Positions 27,621 through 37,380 of a stretch of 64,000 nt of DNA are shown in pieces. The position numbers were made by a program, and so were the translations under genes. The notes below the pieces were generated by a model. It was given only the letters and a program-made list of their open reading frames with translations, ran no database searches and had not been told where the DNA came from. Where the stretch lies: the NCBI GenBank assembly GCA_963786195.1, contig CAWAYH010000012.1, positions 62,001 through 126,000 of the forward strand, in the 5' to 3' direction. Numbering within the stretch: the stretch's first letter is position 1; every line of letters begins with the position of its first letter. The stretch is from CAWAYH01 sp963786195 (lineage in GTDB: Bacteria; Acidobacteriota; Vicinamibacteria; Vicinamibacterales; 2-12-FULL-66-21).

Positions 27621-28993
27621 GGATGCGGCCCGGGTTCTGTGGAAAAAGAAAAGTGGCGTAACCTCCTGCTGACCAAGCAGGTCGCCGTTAGCAGCGGCGA
27701 CGGAGGTACGCCATGCAGGAGACTAGCACAAGCCCCGCCACGATGCTCCAGTTCCGCCAGGACATCGAAGCCCAGTTCCGACGCCACATTCGTGAAGCGC
27801 TAGACACGGCCCTTGCCGAGGAGCTCGCCGCGGCACTCGGCTCTGCGCCGCACCAACGCACCGACCAGCGTCGCGGGTATCGGAATGGGAGCGTGGAGCG
27901 GACGATCACGACACCGGAGGGGACGCGCCCCGTGACGGTCCCGCGCGGGCGGATCGCGGGCACCGACGATCGAACGACGGAGTTCCACAGCCAGCTGCTG
28001 CCGCGGTATGCGCGCCGCACGCGGGAGATCGACGAGGCCATCCTTAGCTGCTATCTCGGTGGCGTCAATAGCCGTCGCATTCGGACGGCGCTGAAGCCGT
28101 TGCTCGGTGAACGGCACCTGTCGAAGAGCGCCGTGTCGCGGATCGTGGGGCGGTTGAAAGCGCTGTTTGCGACGTGGCAAGGTCGCGACCTGTCGGCCGA
28201 GCGCTATCCGATCGTGTTCCTCGATGGCGTTCATCTGAAGATACGCGTCGCGCGCCGGGTCGTATCCGTCCCCGTGCTGGCCGCCCTGGGCGTGACCGAC
28301 ACCGGTCAGAAATGTCTGCTCACGCTGCGCGTGGCCGCCTCGGAAGCGAGCGCGACCTGGGGCGCAGCGGTCATCGATCTGCAGCAGCGCGGGCTCGCTA
28401 CGCCGCTGTTGCTGATCGTGGATGGCAACGCCGGTCTGAAGAGCGCGTTGAAGCAGTGGGACGGCGTTCGCGTTCAACGCTGTACCACGCACAAGCTCGC
28501 GAATCTGCGGACGCATTGCCCACGGCATGCGCAGGCGGAAATGAAACGCGACTACCACCGCCTGCTCTACGCGGTTGATGGTCTCGCGGCGCGGGCGGCC
28601 TATGACGCGTTCGTGAAGAAGTGGTCCGGGCTGTGTCCAGCGGTCGCCCAGTCACTCGAGGAAGCCGGGCTCGAGCTGCTGACGTTCTATGATTTCCCCA
28701 AGGCAATGTGGAAGTCGCTGCGCACGACGAACACGGTCGAGAACCTCAATCGCGAATTCCGTCGCCGCACCAAAACCCAAGCCTCGTTCGGCACCGAGGA
28801 CGCGGCGTTGACCGTGCTCTATGGCCTCGTCGCCCTGGGTCACGTTCAGCTGCGCAAGATCGATGGACACCAGCAGCTGACTTCGTTCCTCGCCAAGGAA
28901 TGGCAGCAAGTCGCGTAGGAGCGTAGAGTGGGTCAACCGTTTAGCAAGCGGTTACGCCGGTAAAGCTATTTCCACAAGAGTCGGGCCGCATCC
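27621..28993 (+). mobile_element. IS256-family insertion sequence, copy 2
   Basis: 1373 bp, same length as copy 1 but inverted relative to it. It is flanked by its own 8-bp target duplication TGGCCGAG (27613-27620 and 28994-29001), different from that of copy 1, so the two copies inserted independently. Transposase intact. It splits the Cys-rich secreted-protein gene. Confidence 0.95.
27713..28918 (+). CDS. IS256-family transposase (copy 2)
   Basis: 401 residues, nearly identical to the copy at 25162-26367; visible differences are RHAQAEM and WSGLCP. All family motifs are intact. The start ATG 27713 lies 92 bp inside the left end. Confidence 0.96.
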   Translation: MQETSTSPATMLQFRQDIEAQFRRHIREALDTALAEELAAALGSAPHQRTDQRRGYRNGSVERTITTPEGTRPVTVPRGRIAGTDDRTTEFHSQLLPRYARRTREIDEAILSCYLGGVNSRRIRTALKPLLGERHLSKSAVSRIVGRLKALFATWQGRDLSAERYPIVFLDGVHLKIRVARRVVSVPVLAALGVTDTGQKCLLTLRVAASEASATWGAAVIDLQQRGLATPLLLIVDGNAGLKSALKQWDGVRVQRCTTHKLANLRTHCPRHAQAEMKRDYHRLLYAVDGLAARAAYDAFVKKWSGLCPAVAQSLEEAGLELLTFYDFPKAMWKSLRTTNTVENLNREFRRRTKTQASFGTEDAALTVLYGLVALGHVQLRKIDGHQQLTSFLAKEWQQVA

Positions 28994-29001
28994 TGGCCGA
29001 G

Positions 29002-29260
29002 AAGTATTTGGCACTTCAACCGATCAGCCTGCATCAGGGGACCGCAATGGCTTTAGGGCGTTGGCAGTGTTCGATCACAACGGTGACAAACAGATCGATC
29101 GAGACGACCGTGTGTACTCGGCCCTTCGGTTGTGGACGGACCGGAACCATAATGGCAAGTCCGAAGCAAATGAGCTGGAGGACATCGCCCTTGCGGGAAT
29201 TGTCGCTATCGGTCGCGACTATCGTACTTCGACTCGCACGGACAGCAACGGTGAACCGTA
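29002..29260 (+). pseudogene. Cys-rich EF-hand-like secreted protein, 3' part
   Basis: Continues the gene from 26909 after IS copy 2. In the rejoined frame: GFRALAVFDHNGDKQIDRDD, then YSALRLWTDRNHNGKSEANE, LEDIALAGIVAIGRDYRTST and RTDSNGEPYRV. DHNGDKQID and DRNHNGKSE are EF-hand-like calcium loops; this arrangement (two loops, SLRLW..DxNxNG, then a DY...RTD.G tail) is familiar from large secreted bacterial proteins. The frame runs into the IS3-family remnant at about 29261, so the original 3' end is lost or lies beyond it. Confidence 0.8.
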
Positions 29261-29302
29261 CCGGGTTTCTCGGAGGGCTCATTCCGAGAGAGGATGGAGC
29301 CC

Positions 29303-29626
29303 ATGGCACGACCGAACGAGGTACTCCCCCGAGCTGCGTGAGCGCGCCGTCCGGATGGTCGTCGAGCACGCGGCCGAGCATCCGTCGCAGTGGGCGGCGA
29401 TTCGATCGATCGGCGGAGAAGCTGGGCTGCACGACCGAGACGCTGCGGCGCTGGGTGCGCCAGGCCGAGCGCGACGGCGGGCCAGCGCCCGGCCTGACGA
29501 CCGACGAGCGCCAGCGGCTGAAGGCAGCTCGAGCGCGAGAACGTCGAACTGAAGCGCGCGAACGAGATTCTGCGCAAGGCGTCCGCGTATTTCGCCCAGG
29601 CGGAGCTCGACCGCCGAGCGAAGTGA
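29303..29626 (+). pseudogene. IS3-family orfA (HTH transposition protein), frameshifted
   Basis: After allowing for at least three frame changes the product reads YSPELRERAVRMVVEHAAEH, PSQWAAIRSI, KLGCTTETLRRWVRQAERDG, LTTDERQRLK and LERENVELKRANEILRKASA, ending ELDRRAK at TGA 29624-29626. This is the standard HTH plus leucine-zipper OrfA of IS3 elements. In its current state it cannot be translated intact. Confidence 0.85.
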
Positions 29627-30529
29627 TGGTCGCGTTCATCGACGACCATCGGAGCACCTTCGGGGTCGAGCCGATCTGCCGCGTGCTGCCGATCGCCCCA
29701 TCGACGTACTTTCGGCACAAAGCCGAGCAGCGGGATCCGAGCCGCGCTCGGCGCGGGCGCAGCGCGACGAGGTGCTGCGCGCGATCATTCGGCGCATCTG
29801 GGAGCGAGAACCACCAGGTGTACGGCCCGCGCAAGGTCTGGAAGCAGATGGGCCGCGAAGGATCTGCGCGACGCGCGCTGCCGCGTGCGGCGGCTGATGC
29901 GCGAGATGGGCCTCGCGGGCGCCGTGCGCGGCCGCGCGTGGATCGACCACGACGCAGTCGGATCCGGACGGCCGGATCGGCCGTCGCGATCTCGTCGATC
30001 GGCACTTCACGGCGACGCGGCCGAATCAGCTCTGGGTCGTCGGACTTCACGTACGTCGCGACGTGGCGCGGCTTCGTCTACGTCGCGTTCGTCATCGACG
30101 TCTTCGCGCGCCGCATCGTCGGCTGGCGCGTGTCGTCGTCGCTGCGGACCGACTTCGTCCTCGATGCGCTCGAGCAAGCGATCTACGACCGCTGTGGCAG
30201 CGACGACCGACGGCCTGGTCCATCACAGCGATCGCGGCACGCAGTACCTGTCGATGCGCTACACCGATCGGCTGGCCGACGCCGGCATCGCGCCGTCGGT
30301 CGGCAGCCGCGGCGATTCGTACGACAACGCGCTCGCCGAATCGGTGATCGGCCTCTTCAAGACGGAGGTGATTCGTCGGCTCGGACCGTGGCGCCATCTC
30401 GAGGCCGTGGAATTCGCGACGCTCGACTGGGTCGATTGGTTCAATCACCGGCGGTTGCTCGAACCGATTGGCTACGTGCCGCCGGCGGAATACGAAGCGC
30501 GCTACTATGCCCAGGCGGCGGTGGCCTAA
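29626..30529 (+). pseudogene. IS3-family orfB (DDE integrase), frameshifted
   Basis: Starts at the TGATG overlap with orfA. Recognisable pieces in different frames: VAFIDDHRSTFGVEPICRVL, NHQVYGPRKVWKQMGREG, the rve core with Asp in SDFTYVATWRGFVYVAFVID, Asp in VHHSDRGTQYLSM, and Glu in DSYDNALAESVIGLFKTEV, closing with DWFNHRRLLEPIGYVPPAEY. All three DDE residues remain, but at least three frame changes separate them. Confidence 0.85.
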
Positions 30530-30944
30530 TGCGGTTGCGACTTCGACCCGCCGCCGAGCAGGCCGCCCACCCCAAGAGCGGCCCGCGCAGGCGGCCCCAC
30601 GAGTTACCCGGATCGTCTGTGACCCACGGAGATTTCGACAGGCCGACTCACACTCACTGCTCTCCGATATTCCCGGCGCGATTCACAGCAATGTGATCCG
30701 GATTGCAGGAGTTGACGTGCGATTCGTCGAGTCGCTCGAGGCTCGGCCCGGCTGTTGACCCGCCGCCGAGGCGCATAGTACCTTTCACTGGTTATACATA
30801 AGGCTCTCCACGCTCCTCGTGTGCGTGGAGGATGCGGAGACCCGTCCCAAACACGGCCCGGCACGCCGGCACCAGGCTACCCGGACCCTGGGTCAGCGTG
30901 ACGGGCGAGCGACTCACTCAGCATGTCTCAGGCTCCGCCGGCGC
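30530..30944. other. 415-bp region between IS3 remnant and gcvT
   Basis: The first ~80 bp belong to the IS3 end. A short open stretch before TGA 30757-30759 (LLSDIPGAIHSNVIRIAGVD) could be the tail of a displaced gene but has no start. The leader of gcvT contains GC-rich stems around 30805-30905. I looked for a glycine riboswitch core here and did not find one. Confidence 0.45.
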
Positions 30945-32042
30945 TTGAAGAAGACCCCGCTCAACACGCGCCACCGCTCCATGGGCGCACGGATGGTGGA
31001 GTTCGGCGGCTGGGACATGCCAGTCGAGTACTCCGGGCTCGCGGACGAGCACCTCGCGGTCCGGACCCGCGCGGGCCTCTTCGACGTCAGCCACATGGGG
31101 GAAATCGAGATCGCCGGCCGCGATGCGCTGAAGGCCGTGCAGCACATCACGAGCAACGACGCCGCGCGCCTCGTCGTCACCCAGGCGCAGTATTCCGCGC
31201 TCACCACGCCGGAAGGCACGTTCGTGGACGATGTGCTGACGTACCGGCTGGCGGATGAGCACTTCATGCTGGTCGTCAACGCGTCGAACATCATGAAGGA
31301 CTTCAACTGGATCACGGGCCAGATCGCCGGACTGGGCGACGCGGCGGCTGTGAACACCAGTTCCCGATACGCGCTGATGGCGCTGCAGGGGCCGGCGGCG
31401 CGCGATGTGTTGCAGACGCTGACGGGCGTCAACCTCGCCGGGATCAAGTACTACTGGTTCACGACCGGGGAAGTCGCCGGGGTTCGGGCCACGATCTCGC
31501 GCACGGGGTACACAGGGGAGGAAGGCTTCGAAGTGTTCGTCAGCCCTGCGAGCGCCGAGCGGGTGTGGGACGCCATCCTGCTGGCAGGCAAGGACGCGGG
31601 AGTCGTGCCCGCGGGACTCGGGGCACGCGACACGCTGCGCCTGGAGGCCGCGATGCGGCTCTACGGCAATGACATCGATGACACGACGAGCGTGCTCGAG
31701 GCCGATCTGGGCTGGATCGTCGGCTGGAAGAAAGAAGAGTTCATCGGCCAGGACGTGCTTCGCCGCCAGAAGCAGGAAGGCGTTCGGCGCAAGCTGGTGG
31801 GCTTCGAGATGCTCGAGCGGGCCATCGCGAGGCACGGCTACGACGTGTACCTGGACGGCGCGAAGGCCGGCGTCGTCACGAGCGGGACGCAGACGCCGTA
31901 CCTCAAACGCGCCATCGGCATGGCGTACGTCCCGGCCGATCGCACGTCCACCGGCACCGAGTTCGAAATCGACATCCGCGGACGTCGCATGCGGGCGCAG
32001 GTCGTGCCGATGCCGTTCTACAAGCGCGCGAAGGCTGACTAA
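30945..32042 (+). CDS. gcvT: Glycine cleavage system T protein (aminomethyltransferase)
   Basis: Transfers the methylene group from the aminomethyl-lipoyl H protein to tetrahydrofolate. About 365 residues. Family landmarks: TPLNTRHRSMGARMVEFGGW, GLFDVSHMGEIEI, FVDDVLTYRL, LQGPAARDVL, RTGYTGEEGFEVFV and DTLRLEAAMRLYGNDID. I use TTG 30945 (MKKTPLNTRHR). ATG 30923 (MSQAPPA) is a better start codon but lies one frame off, so a 1-bp indel between 30925 and 30945 may hide the true N-terminus. gcvH follows after 9 bp with a strong AAGGAG. Confidence 0.93.
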   Translation: MKKTPLNTRHRSMGARMVEFGGWDMPVEYSGLADEHLAVRTRAGLFDVSHMGEIEIAGRDALKAVQHITSNDAARLVVTQAQYSALTTPEGTFVDDVLTYRLADEHFMLVVNASNIMKDFNWITGQIAGLGDAAAVNTSSRYALMALQGPAARDVLQTLTGVNLAGIKYYWFTTGEVAGVRATISRTGYTGEEGFEVFVSPASAERVWDAILLAGKDAGVVPAGLGARDTLRLEAAMRLYGNDIDDTTSVLEADLGWIVGWKKEEFIGQDVLRRQKQEGVRRKLVGFEMLERAIARHGYDVYLDGAKAGVVTSGTQTPYLKRAIGMAYVPADRTSTGTEFEIDIRGRRMRAQVVPMPFYKRAKAD

Positions 32043-32051
32043 GGAGATACG

Positions 32052-32417
32052 ATGTATCCCGCCGATCTCAAATACACAAAAGACCACGAGTGGGTGAAGG
32101 TGTCGGGTGCAGACGCGCGCGTCGGGATTACGGACTACGCGCAGAAGCAGCTGGGCGACGTCGTGTACCTCGAGCTGCCCGAAGTCGGACGACAGCTCAA
32201 GAAAGGCGACGTGTTCGGCACGATCGAGTCGGTCAAGGCGGTGTCGGAGCTGTACTCACCCGTCAACGGGGAAGTGACCGAGGTCAACCGCTCGCTGACC
32301 GAGAAGCCGGAAACGGTGAACAAGGATCCGCACGGTTCGTGGATGATCGTGATGAAGATGACCGGCGGCAACGACGACCTGCTCGACGCCGTGCAGTACG
32401 CGGAACTCACGAAATAG
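32052..32417 (+). CDS. gcvH: Glycine cleavage system H protein
   Basis: 121-residue lipoyl carrier that shuttles the aminomethyl group between P, T and L proteins. ATG 32052 follows AAGGAGATACG. The lipoylated lysine is in GTIESVKAVSELYSPVNGEV. KYTKDHEWVKV and ITDYAQKQLGDVVYLELPEV are typical. It is intact, and gcvP starts 21 bp downstream. Confidence 0.97.
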   Translation: MYPADLKYTKDHEWVKVSGADARVGITDYAQKQLGDVVYLELPEVGRQLKKGDVFGTIESVKAVSELYSPVNGEVTEVNRSLTEKPETVNKDPHGSWMIVMKMTGGNDDLLDAVQYAELTK

Positions 32418-32438
32418 CCTTCTCCAGATACACATTTG

Positions 32439-35346
32439 ATGAACCGAGAAACCCCCGGCTCGTTTGCCTCCCGACACATTGGCCCTGACCCGGACGCACG
32501 CGATGAGATGGTGCGCGCGATCGGCGTGCCATCGCTGGATGTGTTGATCGATCAGACGATACCGCCCGGCATTCGCAGCCCGAATCCTCTGGACCTGCCC
32601 GACGCCGAATCCGAGCACGCGTATCTCCGGCGCCTCCGCGGCATCGCCTCACGCAATAGCGTCGCGCGCTCGTACATCGGTCTCGGCTACTACGATTGCG
32701 TGACGCCGAGCGTCATCCTCCGCAATGTCTTCGAGAATCCTGGCTGGTATACGCCGTACACGCCGTATCAGGCGGAGATCGCGCAGGGCCGGCTCGAGTC
32801 GCTCCTGAACTTCCAGACGGTCGTGAAAGATCTGACGGCGATGGACATCGCGACGGCATCCCTGCTGGACGAGGGCACCGCGGCGGCGGAAGCGATGGCG
32901 ATGTTCCACCGCGTCCAGTCGAAGAAAGTGACCGGAGGCGAGGGCGTTTTCCTCGTGTCCGACCGGTGCTACCCGCAGACGCTGGACGTGCTGCGAGGTC
33001 GAGCCGAGCCGCTGGGGATACGGCTCGAAGCCGGCGATCCCGCGCAGTTCTCGACAGACGTGCTGTCGAAGGCGTTCGGGATGCTGTTGCAGTATCCCGA
33101 CGAGCGCGGCGCCGTCCCGGATCTTCGCCCCGTGGTCGAACGGGCGCACGCGGCCGGGGTGCTGGTTGCCGTGGCGACCGATCTGCTTGCGCTCACGCTG
33201 ATTACGCCGCCGGGCGAGCTCGGCGCCGATGCCGTCGTGGGCAACTCGCAGCGGTTCGGCGTGCCGCTCGGGTTTGGCGGCCCACACGCGGCGTTCCTGG
33301 CCACGCGGGAGACGTTCGTTCGTCAGGCGCCCGGACGCATCATCGGCTTGTCGATCGACGCGCGCGGCAGGCAGGCGTATCGGATGGCGCTCCAGACCCG
33401 CGAGCAGCACATCCGGCGCGAGAAGGCCACCTCGAACATCTGCACCGCGCAGGCCCTGCTCGCCAACATCGCCGCGATGTACGCCGTCTACCATGGCCCG
33501 GCGGGGCTTCGCGCCATCGCGGCGAGGGTCCACGGCTTCGCTGCAGCGATCGATGGCGCCCTGACGTCGCTCGGGTACCGTCAGGCGAATGGCGCGTATT
33601 TCGACACGCTCTGGATCGAGGGCGCGAAGGGCGACCTCGTCCGGGAGCAGGCCGAGCGGCGCGGCATCAACTTCCGATATGCCGGACGCGGCATCGGGAT
33701 CGCGCTGGACGAAACGGTGTCCCCCGAGGACGCTCAGGACGTCGTCGACGTCTTCGCGCAGGCTTGCGGGGAACCTGCTCCGAAGCTGCTGCCCGATGCG
33801 GGGGCGACGTCAGCAGGCGCGCTGCCGAGAACGCTGCAAAGGGCCTCCGGCTACCTGACGCATCCGGTGTTCAACACCCATCATTCCGAAACCCAGATGA
33901 TGCGGTACATCCGCCGGCTCGAACGGAAGGATGTCGGCCTGGACTCGTCCATGATCCCGCTCGGCTCCTGCACGATGAAGTTGAACGCAGCGTCCGAGAT
34001 GATCCCGGTCTCCTGGCCCGAGTTCTCGAAGATGCATCCATTCGCTCCGGCACACCAGGTGCAGGGCTACGCCGACATCTTCCGGGAGCTCGAGGAGGCG
34101 CTCTGCCGCATCACGGGATTTGCGGCCGTGTCGCTGCAGCCGAATTCCGGCGCGCAGGGAGAGTTTGCGGGCCTGATGACGATTCGCGCCTATCACCGGG
34201 ATCGCGGTGACGCGCGCCGTACGGTCGTGCTGATCCCCTCATCCGCGCACGGGACCAATCCGGCGAGCGCAGCCATGGCGGGCCTGCACGTGGTCGTTGT
34301 CGCGTGCGACAGCAACGGCAACATCGATCTGACGGACCTGCGCGCGAAGGCGCAGCAGCACCGCGACGCGCTGGCGGCGCTCATGGTGACGTACCCGTCC
34401 ACCCACGGCGTGTTCGAAGAGGACATCCGCGAGATCTGCGCGGTCGTCCACGAGCACGGCGGGCAGGTCTACATGGATGGCGCCAACATGAACGCGCAGG
34501 TCGGGCTGACGAGCCCCGCGGCCATCGGGGCCGACGTCTGCCATCTCAACCTGCACAAGACGTTTGCGATTCCGCACGGTGGAGGAGGCCCTGGCATGGG
34601 TCCCATCGCCGTGGCCCGCCATCTCGCGCCATACTTGCCCGGTCATCCGATCGTTCGCGTCGGCGGCGAGAAAGCGATCGCCGCGATCTCGGCGGCACCG
34701 TGGGGCAGCGCCAGTATCCTGCTGATCTCCTACGGGTACATCCGGATGCTGGGCGCCGCCGGGCTGACCGAGGCCACGCGCGTCGCGATCCTGAACGCCA
34801 ACTACATCAAGGCGCGGCTGGCCGGGCACTACGACGAGCTGTACGCGAACCACAACGGCCGTGTCGCGCACGAGATGATCTTCGACTTGCGCCCGTTCAA
34901 GCACGGGTCCGGGCCGTCCATCGACGAGCAGGACGTGGCGAAGCGGCTGATGGACTACGGATTCCACGCGCCGACGGTCTCGTTCCCGGTGCCAGGCACG
35001 ATGATGATCGAGCCGACTGAGAGCGAATCGAAGGACGAATTGGATCGATTCTGCGACGCGCTCGCCGCGATCCGCCGCGAGATTCAGGACGTCGTCGACG
35101 GCCGGGCCGACGCGCGGGACAACGTGCTCAAGAACGCGCCGCACACGGCCGAGGAAGTGTCGTCCGACACGTGGTCGCATCCGTACACGCGGGAGCAGGC
35201 GGCGTATCCGCTGCCGTTCGTCCGGAACTGCAAGTTTTGGCCGTGCTGTTGCACGGATCGACAATCCGTACGGCGATCGCCATCTGATTTGTTCGTGTCC
35301 GCCGATCGAGGCGTATGCCGAGCAGCCGCTCCCCACCAGCGGCTAG
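32439..35346 (+). CDS. gcvP: Glycine dehydrogenase (decarboxylating), single-chain P protein; frameshift near 3' end
   Basis: PLP-dependent decarboxylation of glycine; the fused (alpha plus beta) P protein of about 970 residues. The start is ATG 32439 (MNRETPGSFASRHIGPD). The PLP lysine is in HLNLHKTFAIPHGGGGPGMG; also SCTMKLNAASEMIPV and SSAHGTNPASA. The C-terminal REQAAYPLPFVRNCKFWP should be followed by RIDNPYGDRHLICSCPPIEA, which is present in the +1 frame from 35254 and stops at TAG 35344-35346. Dropping the T at about 35244 restores AVARIDNPYGD. As written, the frame instead runs on into the next gene and makes a false fusion. Confidence 0.93.
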
Positions 35347-35507
35347 CACCCCTCGACCGCGCGGACGCGCGGCACTCACACCCGTCGGGCAGAGAAAAGC
35401 CACGTGGGAGCGCTGTTGTTTCTCCGGTAAAGGACCGAGGCCGCTCTTTTTTGCTCCGGCTTTTGATGGTCGAGCTTGTGGTGCGCGTATTGCTGAGCCG
35501 TTCCGGC

Positions 35508-35954
35508 ATGCCACGCCTCTGCGGCTTGCGCGCCCTCGTCTGGCTGGCCCTCGCGATGACCGGCATCGCGTGCGACCGCGTTCCCGCCGACTCGCCGGCC
35601 CCGTCGGGATCTCAAGGCGGCGCGCCGGCCGTGTCGGCGGCAAGGCTCGATTTCAAGTCGGCGGAGTACCACGCCGTTTTTCTCATGAACGGGCAAGGGC
35701 TGATCGGAAAGATCGAGCCCGCTGATGGGCCGTTCCTCGTCCTGACCGATACCTACTACGTTCAGACCCGCGTCGATCCGCAGACCAAGCAATCCACCAA
35801 CTTCCTGGTGAAGCGGGGCAATGAATGGCACGGACCCGAGCGCATGTTCCTGAATACGCAGCACGTCGTGTTGATCGAGCCCGTTTCCCCCACGTCATCG
35901 GCGGCCCAGACCATCAAGAAGATCAAGAGTGACGCCAGCCCGGCGCCGAAATAA
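35508..35954 (+). CDS. Hypothetical lipoprotein
   Basis: 148 residues from ATG 35508: a signal LCGLRALVWLALAMTGIACD with the candidate lipidated Cys at residue 20, then a Ser/Ala/Pro spacer and a compact beta-rich domain (YHAVFLMNGQGLIGKIEPAD, LVLTDTYYVQTRVDPQTKQS, FLVKRGNEWHGPERMFLNT). No known family. It shares the frame of gcvP because of the indel at 35244, but it is a separate gene. ATG 35466 is an alternative start. Confidence 0.7.
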   Translation: MPRLCGLRALVWLALAMTGIACDRVPADSPAPSGSQGGAPAVSAARLDFKSAEYHAVFLMNGQGLIGKIEPADGPFLVLTDTYYVQTRVDPQTKQSTNFLVKRGNEWHGPERMFLNTQHVVLIEPVSPTSSAAQTIKKIKSDASPAPK

Positions 35955-35991
35955 CCGGGCGGCACATCCGCCAGCAAAAGGAGTGTCACGC

Positions 35992-37332
35992 ATGCCGCGC
36001 GCCCAGAGAGTCATTGGACCGATTGTCGCCGTCGTGATGATCCTGTCGCCCGGCGCTGCGCGCGCCGATGACATCATCGTGCCCATGGTGTTTCAGGCGG
36101 CGAATCAGAGCACGTGGGGACCGGGGGCGGCCGTTCAGTTCGACTTCGGGCGGTTCTGGGGCGTCCCCATAAACGAAAGTCTGACCGTCGGCGGCTTCGT
36201 GCTCGGGACCGGCGCTGAAGCAACGCTGGGGGTGTCGGGCGCGCTCGGCCTCCAGGTTGGTTTCCATCTGGACAGCGGGTCGGTCGACTTGAGTTACCCG
36301 GTGACGACGACGCTGACATTTCCTGGTGAGCAGGTCGAGCTGGATCAACCCTTCACGTTGGGCTCGTCGTTCGCGACCGGCAGCGGTGCCACGCTCGCGA
36401 CGACCTTTCCCAACATCCAGGCTTTTGCCGACTTCGTGTTCGACATCCGCGCAACCGCGAGCGGCGAGGTGTGTGGAGTGGGCGCGTGTACCGGCGGCAG
36501 CACGACATTGTTCGACGTCGACAAGACGCTGGAGCTGGCGGCGTTCAATCGCGGTGGCGACGGAGAAGTCCGCGTGCTCGGGGCCAACGTGCTCGTGGGC
36601 GAGCCTCTCGATTTCACGTTTGGCGAGCTCACCCTCGACATACCGAACATCAACACGGCCGGGTCGTACAATGCGCAGACGGGCCTGATGACGTCGAGCG
36701 GGCAAGACGATTTTCTGAGGTTGACGATGGACCTCGACCTCCTCGCCACGTCGGCCCTCGGCATCCCGCCGCTCGAGGGGGACGCGTGCATCGCCGACGT
36801 CTTCTGCGTGGGCTACAACATCCTGGATGCCGAAGCGGGACCCGACGTCAACATCGGCCAGAACTTCACATTCACACCGAATCTGATGGTGACCTACGCG
36901 TTCAGCTCACCGGTCAGGGAGCTGGACGGCACGGAGATTACCTCGAAAACCCTGAAGGTGGGGGAGAGCGTCCAGCTGCTGCCAGGGCAGGGCGTCGACA
37001 ACTTCACCGTGACGCCTACGTTCAGCCTGGAAAACACATTCCGCAACCAGACGAAGCTGCTGATCTCCGGCGTTCTGGATGTCGACGCGCTCGAGGGGTC
37101 AATTCCCGTCATTGGCGACTTCGGACCGGTTTTCAGCCGCGAGTTCTCGACTCCGCAGGCCGGGCTCACCGTGTTCAATCAGGAGTGGAAAATCCTGTTT
37201 GCCGAGGTGGACGGAGAATCGTTCGAGATCGAGGTCGTGCCGGAGCCCGGGACGTTGCTGCTCGTGGCAACGGGAGCGGCGTTCGGCGCCAGGCGCCGAT
37301 GGCTGGCGCGGCGGACTCAAGTCGCGGGATAG
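35992..37332 (+). CDS. PEP-CTERM-anchored secreted protein
   Basis: 446 residues. ATG 35992 follows AAGGAG. Signal peptide GPIVAVVMILSPGAARADD. A long beta-rich, Thr/Gly/Ser-rich mature region with few charges (NQSTWGPGAAVQFDFGRFWG). It ends in VPEPGTLLL, a hydrophobic helix and ARRRWLARR: the PEP-CTERM sorting signal processed by exosortase. No exosortase gene is in the window. Such proteins usually go to the surface or biofilm matrix. Specific role unknown. Confidence 0.85.
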   Translation: MPRAQRVIGPIVAVVMILSPGAARADDIIVPMVFQAANQSTWGPGAAVQFDFGRFWGVPINESLTVGGFVLGTGAEATLGVSGALGLQVGFHLDSGSVDLSYPVTTTLTFPGEQVELDQPFTLGSSFATGSGATLATTFPNIQAFADFVFDIRATASGEVCGVGACTGGSTTLFDVDKTLELAAFNRGGDGEVRVLGANVLVGEPLDFTFGELTLDIPNINTAGSYNAQTGLMTSSGQDDFLRLTMDLDLLATSALGIPPLEGDACIADVFCVGYNILDAEAGPDVNIGQNFTFTPNLMVTYAFSSPVRELDGTEITSKTLKVGESVQLLPGQGVDNFTVTPTFSLENTFRNQTKLLISGVLDVDALEGSIPVIGDFGPVFSREFSTPQAGLTVFNQEWKILFAEVDGESFEIEVVPEPGTLLLVATGAAFGARRRWLARRTQVAG

Positions 37333-37380
37333 AACCTGGCTCGCACGTCCGATTCGGTGTCGTGCGTGTGATTCGCGGAA

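Larger units (their letters stand above)
29261..30611 (+). mobile_element. Decayed IS3-family element
   Basis: Two-gene IS3-type layout. Candidate termini are an imperfect 18-bp inverted repeat, CCGGGTTTCTCGGAGGGC (29261-29278) and GCCCCACGAGTTACCCGG (30594-30611), matching at 14 of 18 positions. No target duplication is visible outside them, so the exact ends are uncertain. It interrupts the distal end of the already disrupted secreted-protein gene. Both reading frames carry several frameshifts. Confidence 0.7.

Noticed and set aside
25087..28993. The two IS256 copies and the segment between them as one composite transposon
   Set aside because: Each copy has its own distinct 8-bp target duplication, which shows separate insertions; a composite unit would share one duplication at its outer ends.
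30760..30944. Glycine riboswitch upstream of gcvT
   Set aside because: Expected by analogy with other gcv operons, but the conserved core and tandem aptamer signatures are not visible; only generic GC-rich stems are present.
32439..35954. A 1172-residue GcvP-lipoprotein fusion
   Set aside because: The normal GcvP C-terminus (RIDNPYGDRHLICSCPPIEA) is present one frame over and ends at 35346; the fusion comes from a single-base indel near 35244.
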